Source: Polytrichum commune (lineage: Eukaryota > Streptophyta > Polytrichopsida > Polytrichales > Polytrichaceae). Taken from it: a DNA stretch of 64,000 bases. The notes beneath the pieces are model-generated. The model saw nothing but the letters and a program-made list of their open reading frames with translations. It was not told the DNA's origin and made no database searches. Made by a program: the position numbers and the translations under genes. Below, piece after piece: positions 46,253 to 59,482 of the stretch. Position 1 is the stretch's first letter. Every line of letters starts with the position of its first letter. The stretch covers positions 39,638,527-39,702,526 of the forward strand of contig OX485808.1 of assembly GCA_950295325.1 (NCBI GenBank). Reading direction: 5' to 3'.

Positions 46253-49248
46253 GTCACCAACTCTTGAATCGCCAAAAGCAACCCACTAATAAAGCTATGC
46301 AATGCCGACGCTTCGATGCCTCCAATGGTTGCCTATTGTGCTCGCTTAGTCAACATGAGTCACGCTTTCACCTCCCACCGGTCTTCTCAATGTGCGTTAA
46401 GTGCGTGCTTGAAGTGCTATGAACTACTCACTACATTCTCCGACACTCTTTTGTGGGGCTTGGTGGCTCATGCTCAAAAATCCTAGCAAGTTATGTTAGT
46501 TTTCTTTTGGTTGGATCTATGTTTCCAATGCGCTAGTCAAAGATTTCAATTGCTTGCGGTGTGCTATGGTTGGCGGTCACACCATCATCCCATTGCACCA
46601 TTCAAATGGATAGGTAGTAGCTCTAACCAAGTCACCTCCACTCCGCCTCGATTAGCCATCGATGTTCGCTTATTTTGTTTTTAGAACTACCACTATACTG
46701 GAGAAACTCCACTAACAACATTCACATGCTACCGGTTAACCGGTTATTAGTTACTAATATAGTGTCTACTTCCTGCAAAGGGTGAAGTAGTTTTACATCT
46801 AACACCATTGTCCTAGGGCGTGGCCAAGGATGTTCTACGAACAGACACTCTATTCACTCCGGCCTCCTCCGGAGACTGGAGCTCTTCTTCTTCTTCTTTT
46901 ATTTCTAGAACTTCTTCAGAGCCTCCTTGGAGGTGCTTGCGAAAACTGGTATCACCACCATCACGTTGAGTATGGGCGGTATCGAGATGTGTTGATGCAC
47001 CACCAATACTCTTCTGAACATCTTGTTGGCGTGTGGTTCCTTCAAAACTTATTTTCTTGGGGTTAGAAGCTTTGCAAAAGCCCAATGCATTTATCCTAAG
47101 TTACTATACTCCACACTTTTGCTACTTCATTTGGTTCACGATGGTAGTGCTCTTGGAACATGTGTAACTCTAGCTTGTTTAAATTCACTCTGTAATTCCA
47201 TGACAAATATATGTGAATTCACCTATAAGGTAGGAATACGATGACCCGTTAACCATCCTCTAGCTGTGCACTAGACCGCCGTCATAATGGTGAAGTGCCA
47301 ATTCTAAAACCGACCATGACTCGGCAGCAACTTCAATGCGTGTACACTTAGTGTAGCCAATGAGAGTGAAGTGTTAATGTACACATGAGGTAACCGATTT
47401 AGGCGATGTTATGTATGGAAATGCGAATTACCGTGTTCGGTGTAGGAAGAATCTACTGAACGAGTAGGGATTTGGAAAACTTTCCACTTTGAAAAAACAT
47501 AGAATTTTTTGTATAAGGCAAAAAAATATGAAACAACTTGCATTCTTCACGAATCCTTCTCGTCTATCTTGGGAAAATTATCTCATGATTGTCAGACCAG
47601 ATCTTCAATGCGAAATCACCTTATTTTCACGGGTTATGGTATTTCTACCTTAGTCAATTGCAAAATGTCACTTCCCATCCACCCACCATATGTGTACTAG
47701 ACCACTTCTGAATCTCGAAAGACCAATACTCTCCTAATGTTCTAGTGTTTGACTAACTCCGAACCGATGATTAGGGCTATGTATTGTGAACACTAGTCAA
47801 ATCTTTGCCCTAACTCGCTGTGAAACGTTTAATCATCTTCCTACCGGATCTTCAATACCACAATACATACTCCAGCTCCCCAATATTTGGAAGAAGATCT
47901 ATCAAAGTAAAATATTCCATTCTTACATGGGAATATTCTCCATGAATTGAAATTTTCACTGTGACATTAGCCTAATATTCTTACAACAACATTAAGTTTG
48001 ATCAGTTTAAGTCTCAACGCTTCGGTTGGTTGCGCAACGGTTCTCATGTCAAGACCATTATTGTTGCATAATTTCACTGCTTTTCTTCTTCTTCTTCTTC
48101 TTCTTCTTGTTGCATGAATTTGTCGAGGTTCTCGCCGAATAATACGTCCAAATCGACCTCGTGGAATTGTTGCTCGCACATATGCTCGATGAAGTGGATC
48201 GACGTTTGAGTTTCACGTGACAGGCTCAAGTTCGTCGTTTGGAAATGCTCGGGAACTCGCTTCCTTTCTTTGCTATCTTGGTGTATTGACATCCAAGGTA
48301 GCCAAGATGAAACGAGTTGATAGATGTGTAATATCCTCTCATGATAAAAGAAGAAGAAGAAAGTGCCTCACAATGGCCTTCCATTATGCGATGAAGCAGA
48401 TTCCCTTGTAAGCCAATAGGGAGTGGACACGTGGGCCATATTCGCCTCTCCCAAGAAATTACATACAATTTGCACTCCGTTTTATTTTCTAGCTATACAT
48501 TTTTTAAACCCCCAAAACGACTTAGGATGGTGGTAAGATGAAATTATCCCTTCGAAAACGCCATTTTTGTTTTATTGGTGCACCCCAATTAAAAAAAAAC
48601 AAAAAAACTTTGCTTGCTTCTAAGAGAAATTGATATGAAATTGCTACCTTTCTACGACAAACCCACTTCTTCTAAGATATGGAACACACAATTATAGCAA
48701 AGTTGCCTATTCTCGATCAAGACCCCATCGCAATCTATAAGGTACTGGAATTTCAAGCATGTGAGGACTGAAATATCAACCAAGTTAGGGCTGAATTTTG
48801 ATTGGGCGGGAACCAAAAGTGCCATGACACATATCTTGGTTTTGAGTGTTAAAGTAAGAAGGATTGAGTGGTTATGGCATACTCCTAGGCATTGATGATA
48901 TGTTCAGGTCAACTTTTGGCTTCACAAATTCACAAAAAAATCAATTTAAGGAATAAAAATTCTCAAAAATTTGTAATCCTTCAGATGTCTATCTTCTTAC
49001 TATAGGGGAGAAAATTGCATTGCCTTATACTTCTCAAGATGTGGTGCAAAATCTCTTAAAAACGATCGGTGAGGGGTGGCTCTACTATAGTACGAGGTGG
49101 TTAGCAAATCCCATTGGAGGCCATAGCCACGTGTGTCATAATTATTGGAGCCCATTCCGGATTTTTGTTGGAGTTGAGAATACGGCAATAAGTAAAAGTG
49201 TGGGTGGGGTGACGATGACGTGGCATAACGCTGACTAGGACCCAGAGA
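46253..49248. other. Gene-free DNA upstream of ubinuclein
   Basis: Minus-strand open frames at 46813-47085 and 48074-48468 contain Glu-rich ends produced by (CTT)n/(TTC)n runs (46885-46900, 48083-48110). I recognise no domain. A CCAATGAGAGTGAAGTG at about 47352 recalls the M6 end. Confidence 0.4.
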
Positions 49249-49339
49249 TTGGGAACCGCAATACCTGGGCCACTGGTAACCTATATCGGGACCCTCAGGG
49301 AACTATTGGGCCATGCTTGTGGGAACGCAACGGGAACTC

Positions 49340-49680
49340 ATTGGGAACGTGAAAGACCCAGAATCCAGCGTCGTCGCCAGCGGAGGGAAGCAAGGGTTTG
49401 GAAGAAACCCTCCGACGTCGTCAAGTGCGCCTCCGTGATGGTGGTGTCGGTTCCGAGGATCGCTGTTGACATCGCTGCCGCAACGTATGCGCTTGGCGCT
49501 CTCGTGCCCGTTCCATCAAGCCATGGCATGTCGCAAACGGAGGCCGGAGGAGCCCAGGCGCATGGATTTTGCACCCGCATAGCCCAAAGTTCGTAATCGC
49601 TTCTCCCTCGCTTTCCTGTCACCCGTGTTTCGAAGCTTTTCTCACCACAAGCGGACGCGGTGAACCGGTTTTCGTATGCT
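49340..49680 (+). promoter_or_regulatory. GC-rich segment, likely ubinuclein promoter / 5' UTR
   Basis: This block is markedly richer in G+C and CpG than its surroundings and lies about 1 kb upstream of the ubinuclein start, just before the tandem array. It has overlapping open frames on both strands, which GC-rich DNA produces by chance. A short upstream frame (start near 49525) is possible. I infer a transcription-start region; no cDNA evidence is available. Confidence 0.4.
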
Positions 49681-49682
49681 AT

Positions 49683-50602
49683 GGAGCTTGAGAGACCAGG
49701 TGATGGCTCTTAGGTGGCACTGAAAGGATGATCTGTGGTATTGAGCGAAGTAAAAGCAGACGGTATCGGGGTTTCATAACCTTTTGGTTATAGGAAATTG
49801 GCAACATTGTGGGATTGCTTGCGGTTTTCGCATCCTATGGAGCTTGAGAAACCAAGTGATGGCTTTCAGGTGGCGCTTAGAGGAGGCTCTGTGATGTGGA
49901 GCAAAGTAAAAGCATGCAATACCGGGGGTTAATAACCTTTTGGCTACAGGGAATTGGTAACATTGTTGGATTACTTGCGGTTTCACATGCTGTGGAGCTT
50001 GAGGAACCGGGTCATGGCTAGTAGGTGGCGCTTAGAGGAGGCTCTGTGATGCTACTAAAGTTAAAGCAGGCAATATCGGGGGTTCATATAACCCTTCGGC
50101 CTTAGGGAATCGATAACATTCTTGGATTTCTTGCGGTTTGACATGCTGTGGAGCTTGAGGAAGCGGGTGATGGCCTTCAAGTGGCTCTTAGAGGAGGCTC
50201 GGTGATGTGGAGCAAAGTAAAAGCAGGCACTGTCGGGGGTTCGTAACCCTTTGGCTTTAGGGGATTGATAATACTGTTGAATGTCTTGATGTTTTCGCAT
50301 GCTGTGGAGCTTGAGGAAGTGGGCGATGGTCCTTAGAGGAGGCTCTGTGATGTGGAGCAAAGTAAAAGCAGGTGATATCGGGGTTTTCTTAACCTTTTGG
50401 CATCAGGGGATTGGCAACATTGTTACATTTCCTGTAGTTTTCGCATCCTGTGGAGCTTGAGGAAGTGGGTGATGATGGCTCTTAGGTGGCGCTTAACTTA
50501 GAGGAGGCACCCTGATGTGGAGCGAAGCAAAAGCAGGTGATATCTAGGGTATATTACCCTTTTGGTTTTAGGGAATCGTCAACACTGTTGGAATTTATTG
50601 TG
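49683..50602 (+). repeat. Tandem array, about six 156-bp units, before ubinuclein
   Basis: GGAGCTTGAG landmarks occur at 49683, 49839, 49994, 50150, 50306 and 50452 (periods 156, 155, 156, 156, 146). Each unit carries AGAGGAGGCTCTGTGATGTG, AAAGTAAAAGCAGG and GGGAATTGGCAACATTGTTG variants. The last unit runs directly into the ubinuclein start at 50613. All plus-strand frames contain stops, so the array is 5' UTR, intron or promoter. Confidence 0.9.
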
Positions 50603-50612
50603 GATTGGAGCC

Positions 50613-53600
50613 ATGCCGGCCCGGCAGCGCTTCCGTGTGGAGCTCAAGGATGGGGATACTACAGTGGTGTCTTGGAAGAAATTGGTGACGGATGTGGAGG
50701 GGAGGTTGGGCGCGGGAGGAGCCCCTTCTGATGCCCCAGCGGGTGCTAATCCTGCTTTGGAAGCTCGTATTGCGCCAGAGGTGACTGACATTGTCCTTCA
50801 TCCTCTCCTTTTTCTTCTTCCCACTCCGCCTTCTCCTTCTGCATATTGTCTTTAATCTTAATTTCATTGATTCAGTAACGCAGGCGCATGCCCTGCATGT
50901 GCTTTGGGCGAATTCTTGTGTTTATTATGGTACACTTGCATGTAAATTCTAAGATATTTGAATGTCAAATGACATCTTTAGCATTATTATTCATTTGCTG
51001 TGGCCATATTGATAGTTTATTGACTTCTCATGATGCTGCATAATCGAGGGCACTTGTAAAACCTTGACATGGAAAAAGTGTATGCATGTGACACTAAACC
51101 TCTGGGGTCCAAATTTTGCATTGGGACTTGAGAAATTCACAAGCAGACTGGAAAAATAAATTCAAGTGAATTGTATTCAGTGTTTGCGAGTGTCATGTAT
51201 TTTATAGGGATATTGATCATGTTAGGGTTTGCCTTTTTTGGGTAGGTGCTTAACCCTAGGAGCTCAAGGTCTTGGATGCTTTTGTTGTTTTTGTCAATGC
51301 TGTTGGGTGTTGTTCTTATAGCGTTTAATTTGACCATGTTTCTGAAGTAGATTGCATTATACTTATGGTTTGGAAGGAAGTTTCTTACTTGTTTGCATAT
51401 TGTAATCAGTCAGAAGACTAAAGTCATGTCTTTTTCTCATGCCCCAGAAAGGATCTGGTTCTGGTGCTGTGGCTGGTGAAGAGGATGCTCTACCTGAAGT
51501 GCCCAATCGTTTCAGCTCTGTGATTGAGAGGATTGAACGACTTTATAAGGTGATTGTGTGTCAACTTTTGGTACACTAGCATTTTGTCATGTAATCAGTA
51601 TTATTTTGCTGAGAAGTAGCATAACTACACCTTCTCCTGCGACTTTTTACAACATTCAGGAGAAATCTTCACCTAGTCTCACATGTCTACAGTTAGGCTA
51701 GTTGGTACCTTCAAATAACCCAGTGGAAAAAATGCTTATAAGGTTTCAAGTAGCAAGAGGTGCAACCTGAAGGTAGTGGTCATCAGCTGGATGAACAAGA
51801 CTTTTTTGCTTAGACCTATTATTTTGTGCTCTTGTTGTCAGGGAGGTGACAGTGATGATGAGAATCCAGAAGACAGTCCTGATGAGGACCAATACGACAC
51901 GGATGATCCTTTCATTGATGACGAGGAGCTGGTATGTGGTACTAGGATCCAAGTTTTACAAGCAGATTCTGAGGACATGTGTTCATTATGAAATCTTTGC
52001 TTATGATGAGGGGCACATTATTGTGTTTCCTAGTGGAGCTTTTATTGACCTTGTTGTAGAACCATCTGTATTCACATCATCAATCATAGAGCAGTTCTGA
52101 TTTGTCATGTTTTGATGAATCCTCGTTTTTCCACGATATGGGTGCAGAATGAATACTTCATGGTGGAGAAGGCAAAGACAAAGCATACCGGGTTTTTTAT
52201 AAACAGAGGGCCACTTGAGAAAATGTTCGTCTCGCTTTTCCTCTAACCATTTGTTAAAGCTGATGCCCCCCTTCAGTGCTTACTGCATTGAGCTCCACAA
52301 CTTTCAGCTTTGTTAGGATCTCTAGTTGAATCTCTTAACAGTATCTAGTTATTTATAAGACTTGAAGCATAAGTTTCTCATTACTATGTAAGTTAGTCAA
52401 TGTCAAATATTAGAGGGGATAACCTATCCAGATTAACTAGTGATTTAAAAAGGATAGCTCTGTGGGCTTTGAATTGTGATGTATGTTTGGTTGTAGAGAG
52501 GATTATCAAGATGTTTATTGCACAGTATATGTGATTGTGAAGGTCTTGGCTATGTCGAATTTAGTGTATCAGGCCTCTTTTCTACAAATTTGATTTGCCT
52601 CATTGAACATGAAAACAGAACAAGTTGTCATGGTTGTTTATTTTACTAAGCAGGGAGAGGAGGTTTGTGTAACGGATGTCAGGTTCCAACTGGAAGATTA
52701 TGACATCTATAGATTCTGATGGACATGCCATGGTATTGCATGAACAGAAATGTTGCAGCATCTCCGAGCCCAGCAGTGCTACCAAAAAAAAGAAAGCGCA
52801 GGGAGCCCAGGGAACCTAGAGAACCCAAAAGGGTTGCAGGTGATAAAAAAGTGGATGACAAGGAAACAAAGAGGCGCATCAAAGGGAGGCTGAAAGCTGC
52901 TGCAAGGAGTTTTCCCCACCACACACAGGCATTTGGTGGAGGGATTGAGTTACCTAGGGAGCATGGCGGAAGCAAGCCTCATTCGAGTGAACCAGAGGAG
53001 ATTTCTAGTGACAGCGATGATTATCTCCAACAGCAGGCAGGTCCATTGAGCATGACTCACAGTCAGGAGAAACGTGAATTTGCAGCAGGTAAGTTCCAGG
53101 ACAAAAGAAACAAGGGTGGCCTTTCCATACCTTCAGGAACTTTTGATTTGCACACTGCTGATACTAATTATATTGAAAATGTGCGGTGGAAATCTCATGT
53201 AGAAGTTGATAACAATGGAGGAATGGTTGAGAGGCCTTTAGAGGTGAGTATTGCGCACGCTTCAGAATCTATTTACGACGATGTAAGGATTTCACAAAAT
53301 AGATCAGAGTACAGGAATGGCTCATCTGTCGATGAAAGGAAATGGAAAGAGGCTGCTAGAGAACCAAAAGGGGTGATGAAAGTCTCAAAAGGGGTGATGA
53401 AAGTCTCGGAAAGTCTGAAAATGAAGATGATGCAACAGTCAGCAAAGGAGGAAGGGACCAGGGATTCTGATGGAGGTGCAGGAAAAGTGGCAGCTGGCTA
53501 TGCGGTACGTCTTACGTATGTGTGGATCTTAGTCTACGGGTATGTGTTGTTATTGAAGTCAAATGTTTTATTTATGTGTATGGGTGTTGGGACTTACAAG

Positions 53601-56455
53601 ATTGTGTACGTGCAATAGAGACCAACATCGCCAGGGATTAAAGAGTCCAGCCCAGGGAAACGGGGATGGCCCAAGGGTACTGTTATGGAGAGGGCAGTCC
53701 AGGATCTCATTAAAATCGTTGGTTCACGTAAGTTACTACAGTACTCATTCGGTTTTTATTCAAATTTATATCTGAAGCTTGAAAGTTGACGATCCAGTTA
53801 TAATGCGTACAAAAACGCCTTTTCTGTGAGATTTTGTTTTAGCGATGAAATTTAAATGCATCTTCAGTTAGTGCGACAGTTTCTTGTGCTGCACGTATTG
53901 GTTTTCTTATGGACTTTTCTGAAGTAATGTGTGCTTTGCAAAAGTCTGTCCTTCATCAGCCGAGGGTGAAGATCTAGAGCAACCCTCACAGTCTGGAGGC
54001 AAGGCAAAGAGGTTGCCACGTGAAGTGAAGATAAGGCTTGCAAAGGTTGCAAGACTAGCGGTGCGTTCTACTAAAACTTTAGTTCTGTCACTTCCATCAG
54101 GGCTACTTGCAGAGTTTATGGTTTTATTTGAGCTGCAGTTGTTTGTAGAACATGGCCTTTGCTGTTTGCATTCTTTATTGTGTGTTTGATAAGATATTAC
54201 TTTGAGGAGTTAGTTGCACGAGAGTTTGACACAGTGTGTTCTTGCAAAGAGCAGCAGGCTAAACAAGGCAAGGTTCCAGATGAACTTGTTGAGCGCCTAA
54301 ATGGCATACTGGGTCATATTATGCGCCCTAACACTTTGAAGGTAAGGTGGACCTTTTTAGGCTGTTCTACTACAAGTTCTGTCAGTGATTAAATGGAACT
54401 TTATCAAAGCCGATATTATTGTGTTTATATCTTAATTCCTGCTAGTTGGTTAATGTTCTCATTTGGAGGCATATCTTGAACACCTTATGGAGATTCCTGT
54501 TACTGTGGTCTATAGAGGAACTTGAAGGAAATGGTAGAGCATGGCTTGTCGGCTAAGCAAGAGAAGGAAGGTCGTCTACAAGACATCAAACGCGAGGTTA
54601 CAGAGATGGTGAAAAGTCGAGTTACTTCTCTTCAAAATCAAGTGTGTCATTATTCTCTCCTCACACTAGGTTTCAGTACTTCATTTCATTGCACTGGAAG
54701 TGTTGACTTTTATCATCCTGTTCTTCATCTTCACTTCCCTAGTTTTTGTTCATTCTAGATGTTTGTGGTGACTGAAAAATGTAAGTGGCAACCAGCAGGT
54801 ATCTGTCAAATTCATGTGGAATTATTTGATGTTACTGAAACTGGGGCTTAAAGTTACTGTAATTCATAATGAAAATTTTGAGTGCAGGGTGTTGAGATGC
54901 GGGAGGGCTCCGCAGATGACCTTCAAGCAGGACAATCAGAAAAGGCTAGCACATCGAGTGAGAAGTACAAATGGGATCATGCAATGGAGGACCTGCTTTG
55001 CAATCTTTATGAACAATACCTGGAGGTCTGACTTTGTTCTCATCTATGACTGAAATCAGAGGAACTTGTCAAAATCTCTTCTTTGTGCATGTTGCTGCTT
55101 TCGTCCAGTTTTTGGGGGTTGTAAAACCGTTTGGATATTAAGTGTGTGGAGATATCTGGAAACAGGGTATGGATGAGCATAAAGGACCACAGATTCGGAA
55201 ACTTTATGTTGAGGTATTCAAACCAACTTGTTTGTGATACATTTTTGGATTACCACGTGATGACATACTTGCTTACTGAGAATTGAAGTGTTTCAGCTTC
55301 TTCCTAGCTTTGGAATTCCACTTCTTGTGCATCAGTGTGGCTGATAATCATATTTTTGTATGATTGCCTTGCAGTTGGCAGAGTTATGGCCAGTAGGCTG
55401 GATGGATAACAATGGCATCAAGGCTGCAGTATCTCGAGCAAAGGAGCGGAAAAAGCGCCTGAACAAGCTGAACAAAGTAACACTGTCCCCCATCGTCATA
55501 TGAGTGCAAGCATGTACACATAGTTTTGTTCTCTTTCTCTCTCCTACTGAAGTGTTTTGCTGATACATGGCGTTTTTCTTCTATGACGTTTTGTGTCAAA
55601 GTTTCTGGAGGGAAATCGTCTTTCCTTGACATGGACATCAGTATAAAGAATTATTTTATGTAGAGGTCTCTAAGTGACCTGCCTCAACCTTTTTCTTGGC
55701 CTATGTAGCTCATTACTTTCAAGTCATGCGCTGCCTCAAATTGGAGAATGCAGTCCCTTCTGCTTAAGTATGGTGCCCTTGGAGGCAAAACTTAGATGCT
55801 TCTTTGTTATCACTCTACAGTGATTTACAAATTATTGCAATGCTTTTTGCAGGAACCTCGGAGGAAATCGAAAGCTGGCTCTTCCAGCGATAGACCCAGA
55901 ACTGAGGACGAGGAAAGGGGAATTCCGTTAAATAGATTTTTGAACCATCCAAATCAAGTTTTTGGACAAATATTTGCCAAGCCCAGAAGCCCAACCATGA
56001 AAGGAATCCGTAGTGATGACATCAACACCCCTGATGATGGGTTCATGCTGGGTGGTGGACAACCAGCATGGGCTGCAGGCGACAGCAAGGTTCAAAAACA
56101 TAAATTACTTGTCGAAGGTGAGATGAGAAACCCCATGAAGGCAAGTAAGAGTGAGCTGAAGGAGAAAATGCGAGAAGGTTTAGAGTATATCCGAGACGGG
56201 GTGGTTGTCGACAAGAACGCTCTCATCAAGAAGAGGAGGAAAAAGGTGAAGGCCGGCATTGAAGTTGATCTCACTTCATCTCCTCTTCTGTTAGGAAAAA
56301 GTGTGGGGCCAACCCAGGACTTTTTGAACAACCGTGTATCAAAGAAGCTGACCCTCGCCAGCGAGCTGCAGGATGATGGAGCATTGCGAGCCGCAATGAG
56401 AGGGCCTCAACTTGGAGAGCCCTTGGAGAAACTTCACCAACCACTCCTTGGATAG
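50613..56455 (+). CDS. UBN: Ubinuclein, HIRA complex H3.3 chaperone subunit, 13 exons
   Basis: Exons: 50613-50780, 51448-51549, 51842-51931, 52148-52224, 52748-53504, 53619-53727, 53945-54060, 54255-54341, 54516-54641, 54888-55025, 55166-55213, 55375-55476, 55853-56455; about 840 aa. All introns are GT-AG with consistent phase. The N-terminus MPARQRFRVELKDGDTT, then VSWKKL, fits plant ubinucleins. The Hpc2-related domain spans about residues 107-146 (DDPFIDDEEL, NEYFMVEKAKTKHTGFFINR) and is the histone H3.3-binding core. Basic NLS-like KKRKRREPREPREPKR follows. The conserved middle domain (about 415-645) includes RLPREVKIRLAKVARLA, KYKWDHAMEDLL, GPQIRKLYVELAELWP and GIKAAVSRAKER. With HIRA and CABIN1 it deposits H3.3 independently of replication in the nucleus. 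The exon 7 acceptor could instead be 53960, and the exon 8 acceptor 54252 or 54258. Confidence 0.93.
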
Positions 56456-59400
56456 CTTGTTGAGGGCAAAAGCTGTACACCATTCTTGTAATTCTACGAT
56501 GAGCGTTCTGCAGACCCATTAAATGGCCTGCCTCTCGGCTCCTATTCTTCTGCCGCATCCCTTTTTGCGGGATGGCATCCATTCATCACCATTCTGACCA
56601 GGCTATTGGCCACCTGTTCATGTCTGACGTTCCCTTCCAACATCTCCGAAGGTGAGTCAGAGAGGCTAAAAGTAGTGCAATTTCAGTTTGCAGGATTTTC
56701 CCTGTCAACATAGCAAAGAGTACTTTTGATAATTCTGAGAGAGGCGTTTAATTTATTCTACTTTATTCTGGGCTTTCGGGGAGAAAGAATCATTTGCCGA
56801 TGTCCAAGGGGGGGGGGGAAGGGATTACAGTTGGAATCCCAGCCAGGAACAAGGAAAGCCTCCTTGGTTCTGTACATACATAATCTTTTTTTTGCTAATT
56901 CTGCCTCATCTTCAAGTGGTCCCGCCGGAATTATTGGTTGGGTTTTTTTGGGATGAGCTCATGATCGATGTGTGCATTTTTGTACAGTCTATGGTGGGAA
57001 AGGTCTAAAAGCTCTCTCCCAAAGTTCAAGATGAAAATACCTAGTTTCTCCCCACAAGTACAAATTGTGCTAGCCCGTTGCTCTTTCTCCTTGTGAATCT
57101 TTCATGTCAATGCCGACATTAGGTTACTGAGAATGATTGTGTTACTCCAAATCTAGAAGGTACCCAATTAGGTGTAATTGGATGTTTTATTAGTATTATA
57201 TTCCCCGTCCCTCTCAATTCAGCTCTCCCACACTAAAAACTAGTTTCGAATTTGCGGTTTCAACTGCAACAAGTTCCATGAAGTGACGGGGTCGTCGCCT
57301 GAGTTTAATATCAAGTGCACGGAAGATTGTTCTGTGTATGTGTGGTGTGCGTGCTCCACTTTCAACCACTTGGGTTTGTCCCAGTTTTATTGTATTCTTG
57401 GGTCTCTTTCTATGACGGAGTCAAGAGAAAAGCTCCGGCTGATGATGCAAGAACTGTACTAATCACACTCGCACCAAAGCACCTCCATGCATAGAAAGAT
57501 AGCCCGGCTTCTCCATGCTCGGGTGTCAGGTTTTTAACTCAAAGCTCTCCGGGTGGGGGGGAGCTTATTGGTCTCCGGCCACCGCTTTCGACGGAAAGCT
57601 CTCTTTCCGCAAACTCTTTGTACTCACCGATTTTTAGATTGCGGACTCTTTCCGATCGCGAGAATAGGTAGCCGAACGGGTGGTTACACACGGGGGGGGT
57701 TGGAGTCGAGTCGAGTCAAAAGGCGAATCAAGGGTGAATTAATCCTCTCGCACCCCTTGTTGAAGTCTTTGGAAAGGGGCATAAAGCACGCTTTGGGTAC
57801 CCCCTACTTTTGACCCTCTTCATGTGTTGCCGCACTCGTATTAAACTCCGGGCGGACTTCCCTCCCCCCCCACGGTGGGTAACTCGAAGCCTCGTGTCGA
57901 GCCGGAAGTGTGCATGGCCCCCTTCCTTATCTAGATGAAAATTCGCCGTAAACGCTTTCCAAACCCTTTTGGAACTTACCGAGTCACCATCTCCACCGTA
58001 CAGCTTGAATGTACCAAATCCCATTAACAATTAGAAGTGCTTTTGTCGCGGTATGCAAAACGCGAGATTCGTACCTAGTGGGTGATTCAACGATTTAACC
58101 CAACTTCTTGTTGTTGGGCACACGCGAGTTTGGAATTTGTTTGTGTGTGTGTGTGTGTTAAGGTGATGAGGTGATGAGGTTGTAACCATGAAAACCTAAT
58201 ATCTTCAACCTTTTTGACTCCGTCAAGGTGTACTCTTGGAGATGATTTGTCCGCCCGCGTCATTGAGCCCGGATTTTAATTGGGTCTTTTGTCAAAAGTC
58301 GTCAACTCAAGGGCCCAAACCTCGGCGACCTTTCGCTCAAGGCCTCACCTAACCGTCGTGATTTAATACACCCCGTTGTTTCACGATTCCGAAAGCTAAC
58401 CATGCATTTTGGACTATTACCACACAATTTACTGCCGGCGTTTCTTTAATCCTAGACTCGGCGCATTAAAGGAAAGCTTTGTCGAAGTTGGGCTTGGGGA
58501 TTGGGAAATGGGCTTGGCGATAGTGCCGCTTTTGAACCAAGGTTTGACCCGCGACTCGGGCCTTAAATTGACCAAATGGTCAAAGGCAAGGCACCACCAC
58601 ACCATTTCCGAAGAGCAAATTTTGACTCAACGCAAGTTTTTCCTTGCAAAATTTTGACCCAAAGGACGGGCCAACCGAAAAGTTTTGTGGGGTCAACAAA
58701 GGGGTGCCCACCGAGCTCCATCCTAATGCGTCCAAACGGAGTAAGTTTAGGTCGTGGTGCTTTGGAATTCTCGACGTAACTCACTCATTGTTATCACTTT
58801 GAGCCTCGGCTCCAACTCTTTGGCATTCTCCATCACAACCACGTTCTATGACATTGGCAGCATAACACTTGCCATGGCAACATCTACATCATAGGACATA
58901 AAGGAATCCGACAACCATTTTATTGAAGCACATCACTACATTGAGTGACATCCGCATCATATAAACAAAATATGACTCACCTCCACATTTTCCCAAGAAA
59001 CTCAAATACGATCTCGGCAAAGAAAAACACTACCAAACGTGTCACTTAATGTTGATGAGAATTTGATGTGAGTTGTGTGTTGTATTGGACAACAAAGGCA
59101 TGTTACATGGCATTATGATTGCGTTGAACACCTATCCCTTTTTCCCTCTCTCTTATCCCCAATGGAAACCGCCTTCCAAAAGAACGGTATTATCTTTCCC
59201 CTAAACCTTGATAAAGCATGATCGATGTAAAGAGAAAGAATCTCTTGTTTACATCAGTGAACGAAAACACTGGTGTGTATATTATTTTATCATATGGCAT
59301 AAGGAACAAGCGTAATTGAGTTCTAACTCTTTGTATGATTGGATTGTGGATGAAAACTAATCCTTCATCCTTGTGACATCCAACACGTGGTGACAAGTTG

Positions 59401-59482
59401 CAACCAACGTGAACTCTATTTGGCCAAATCAACCTTGGAATCAGATCCCTTGATCTTAATTGTCCCATATGTATGTTCCACA
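56456..59482. other. Ubinuclein 3' flank and gene-free DNA
   Basis: The 3' UTR of ubinuclein begins at 56456. From about 57540 to 58060 the DNA is unusually GC-rich with G and C runs (GGGTGGGGGGG, CCCCCCCC). Its minus strand reads like untranslated retroelement DNA (GGTGACTCGG, GGTACCC) but no termini or protein domains are seen. A (GT)n run is at about 58138-58158. Confidence 0.4.

Noticed and set aside
48074-48468. Two minus-strand frames ending in a poly-Glu run, considered as a transposase relic
   Set aside because: The Glu run is just the (CTT)n microsatellite and no DDE or HTH motif could be seen.
49249-49622. Overlapping open frames of 115 (plus) and 94 (minus) codons in the GC-rich block upstream of ubinuclein
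   Set aside because: Both strands are open because of base composition, no domain is visible, and neither connects by a convincing splice to the ubinuclein frame.
49774-50360. Repeated minus-strand protein frames with ACFYFAPHHRASSK-like text
   Set aside because: They are shadows of the 156-bp tandem DNA repeat, antisense to the ubinuclein upstream region, with irregular stops.
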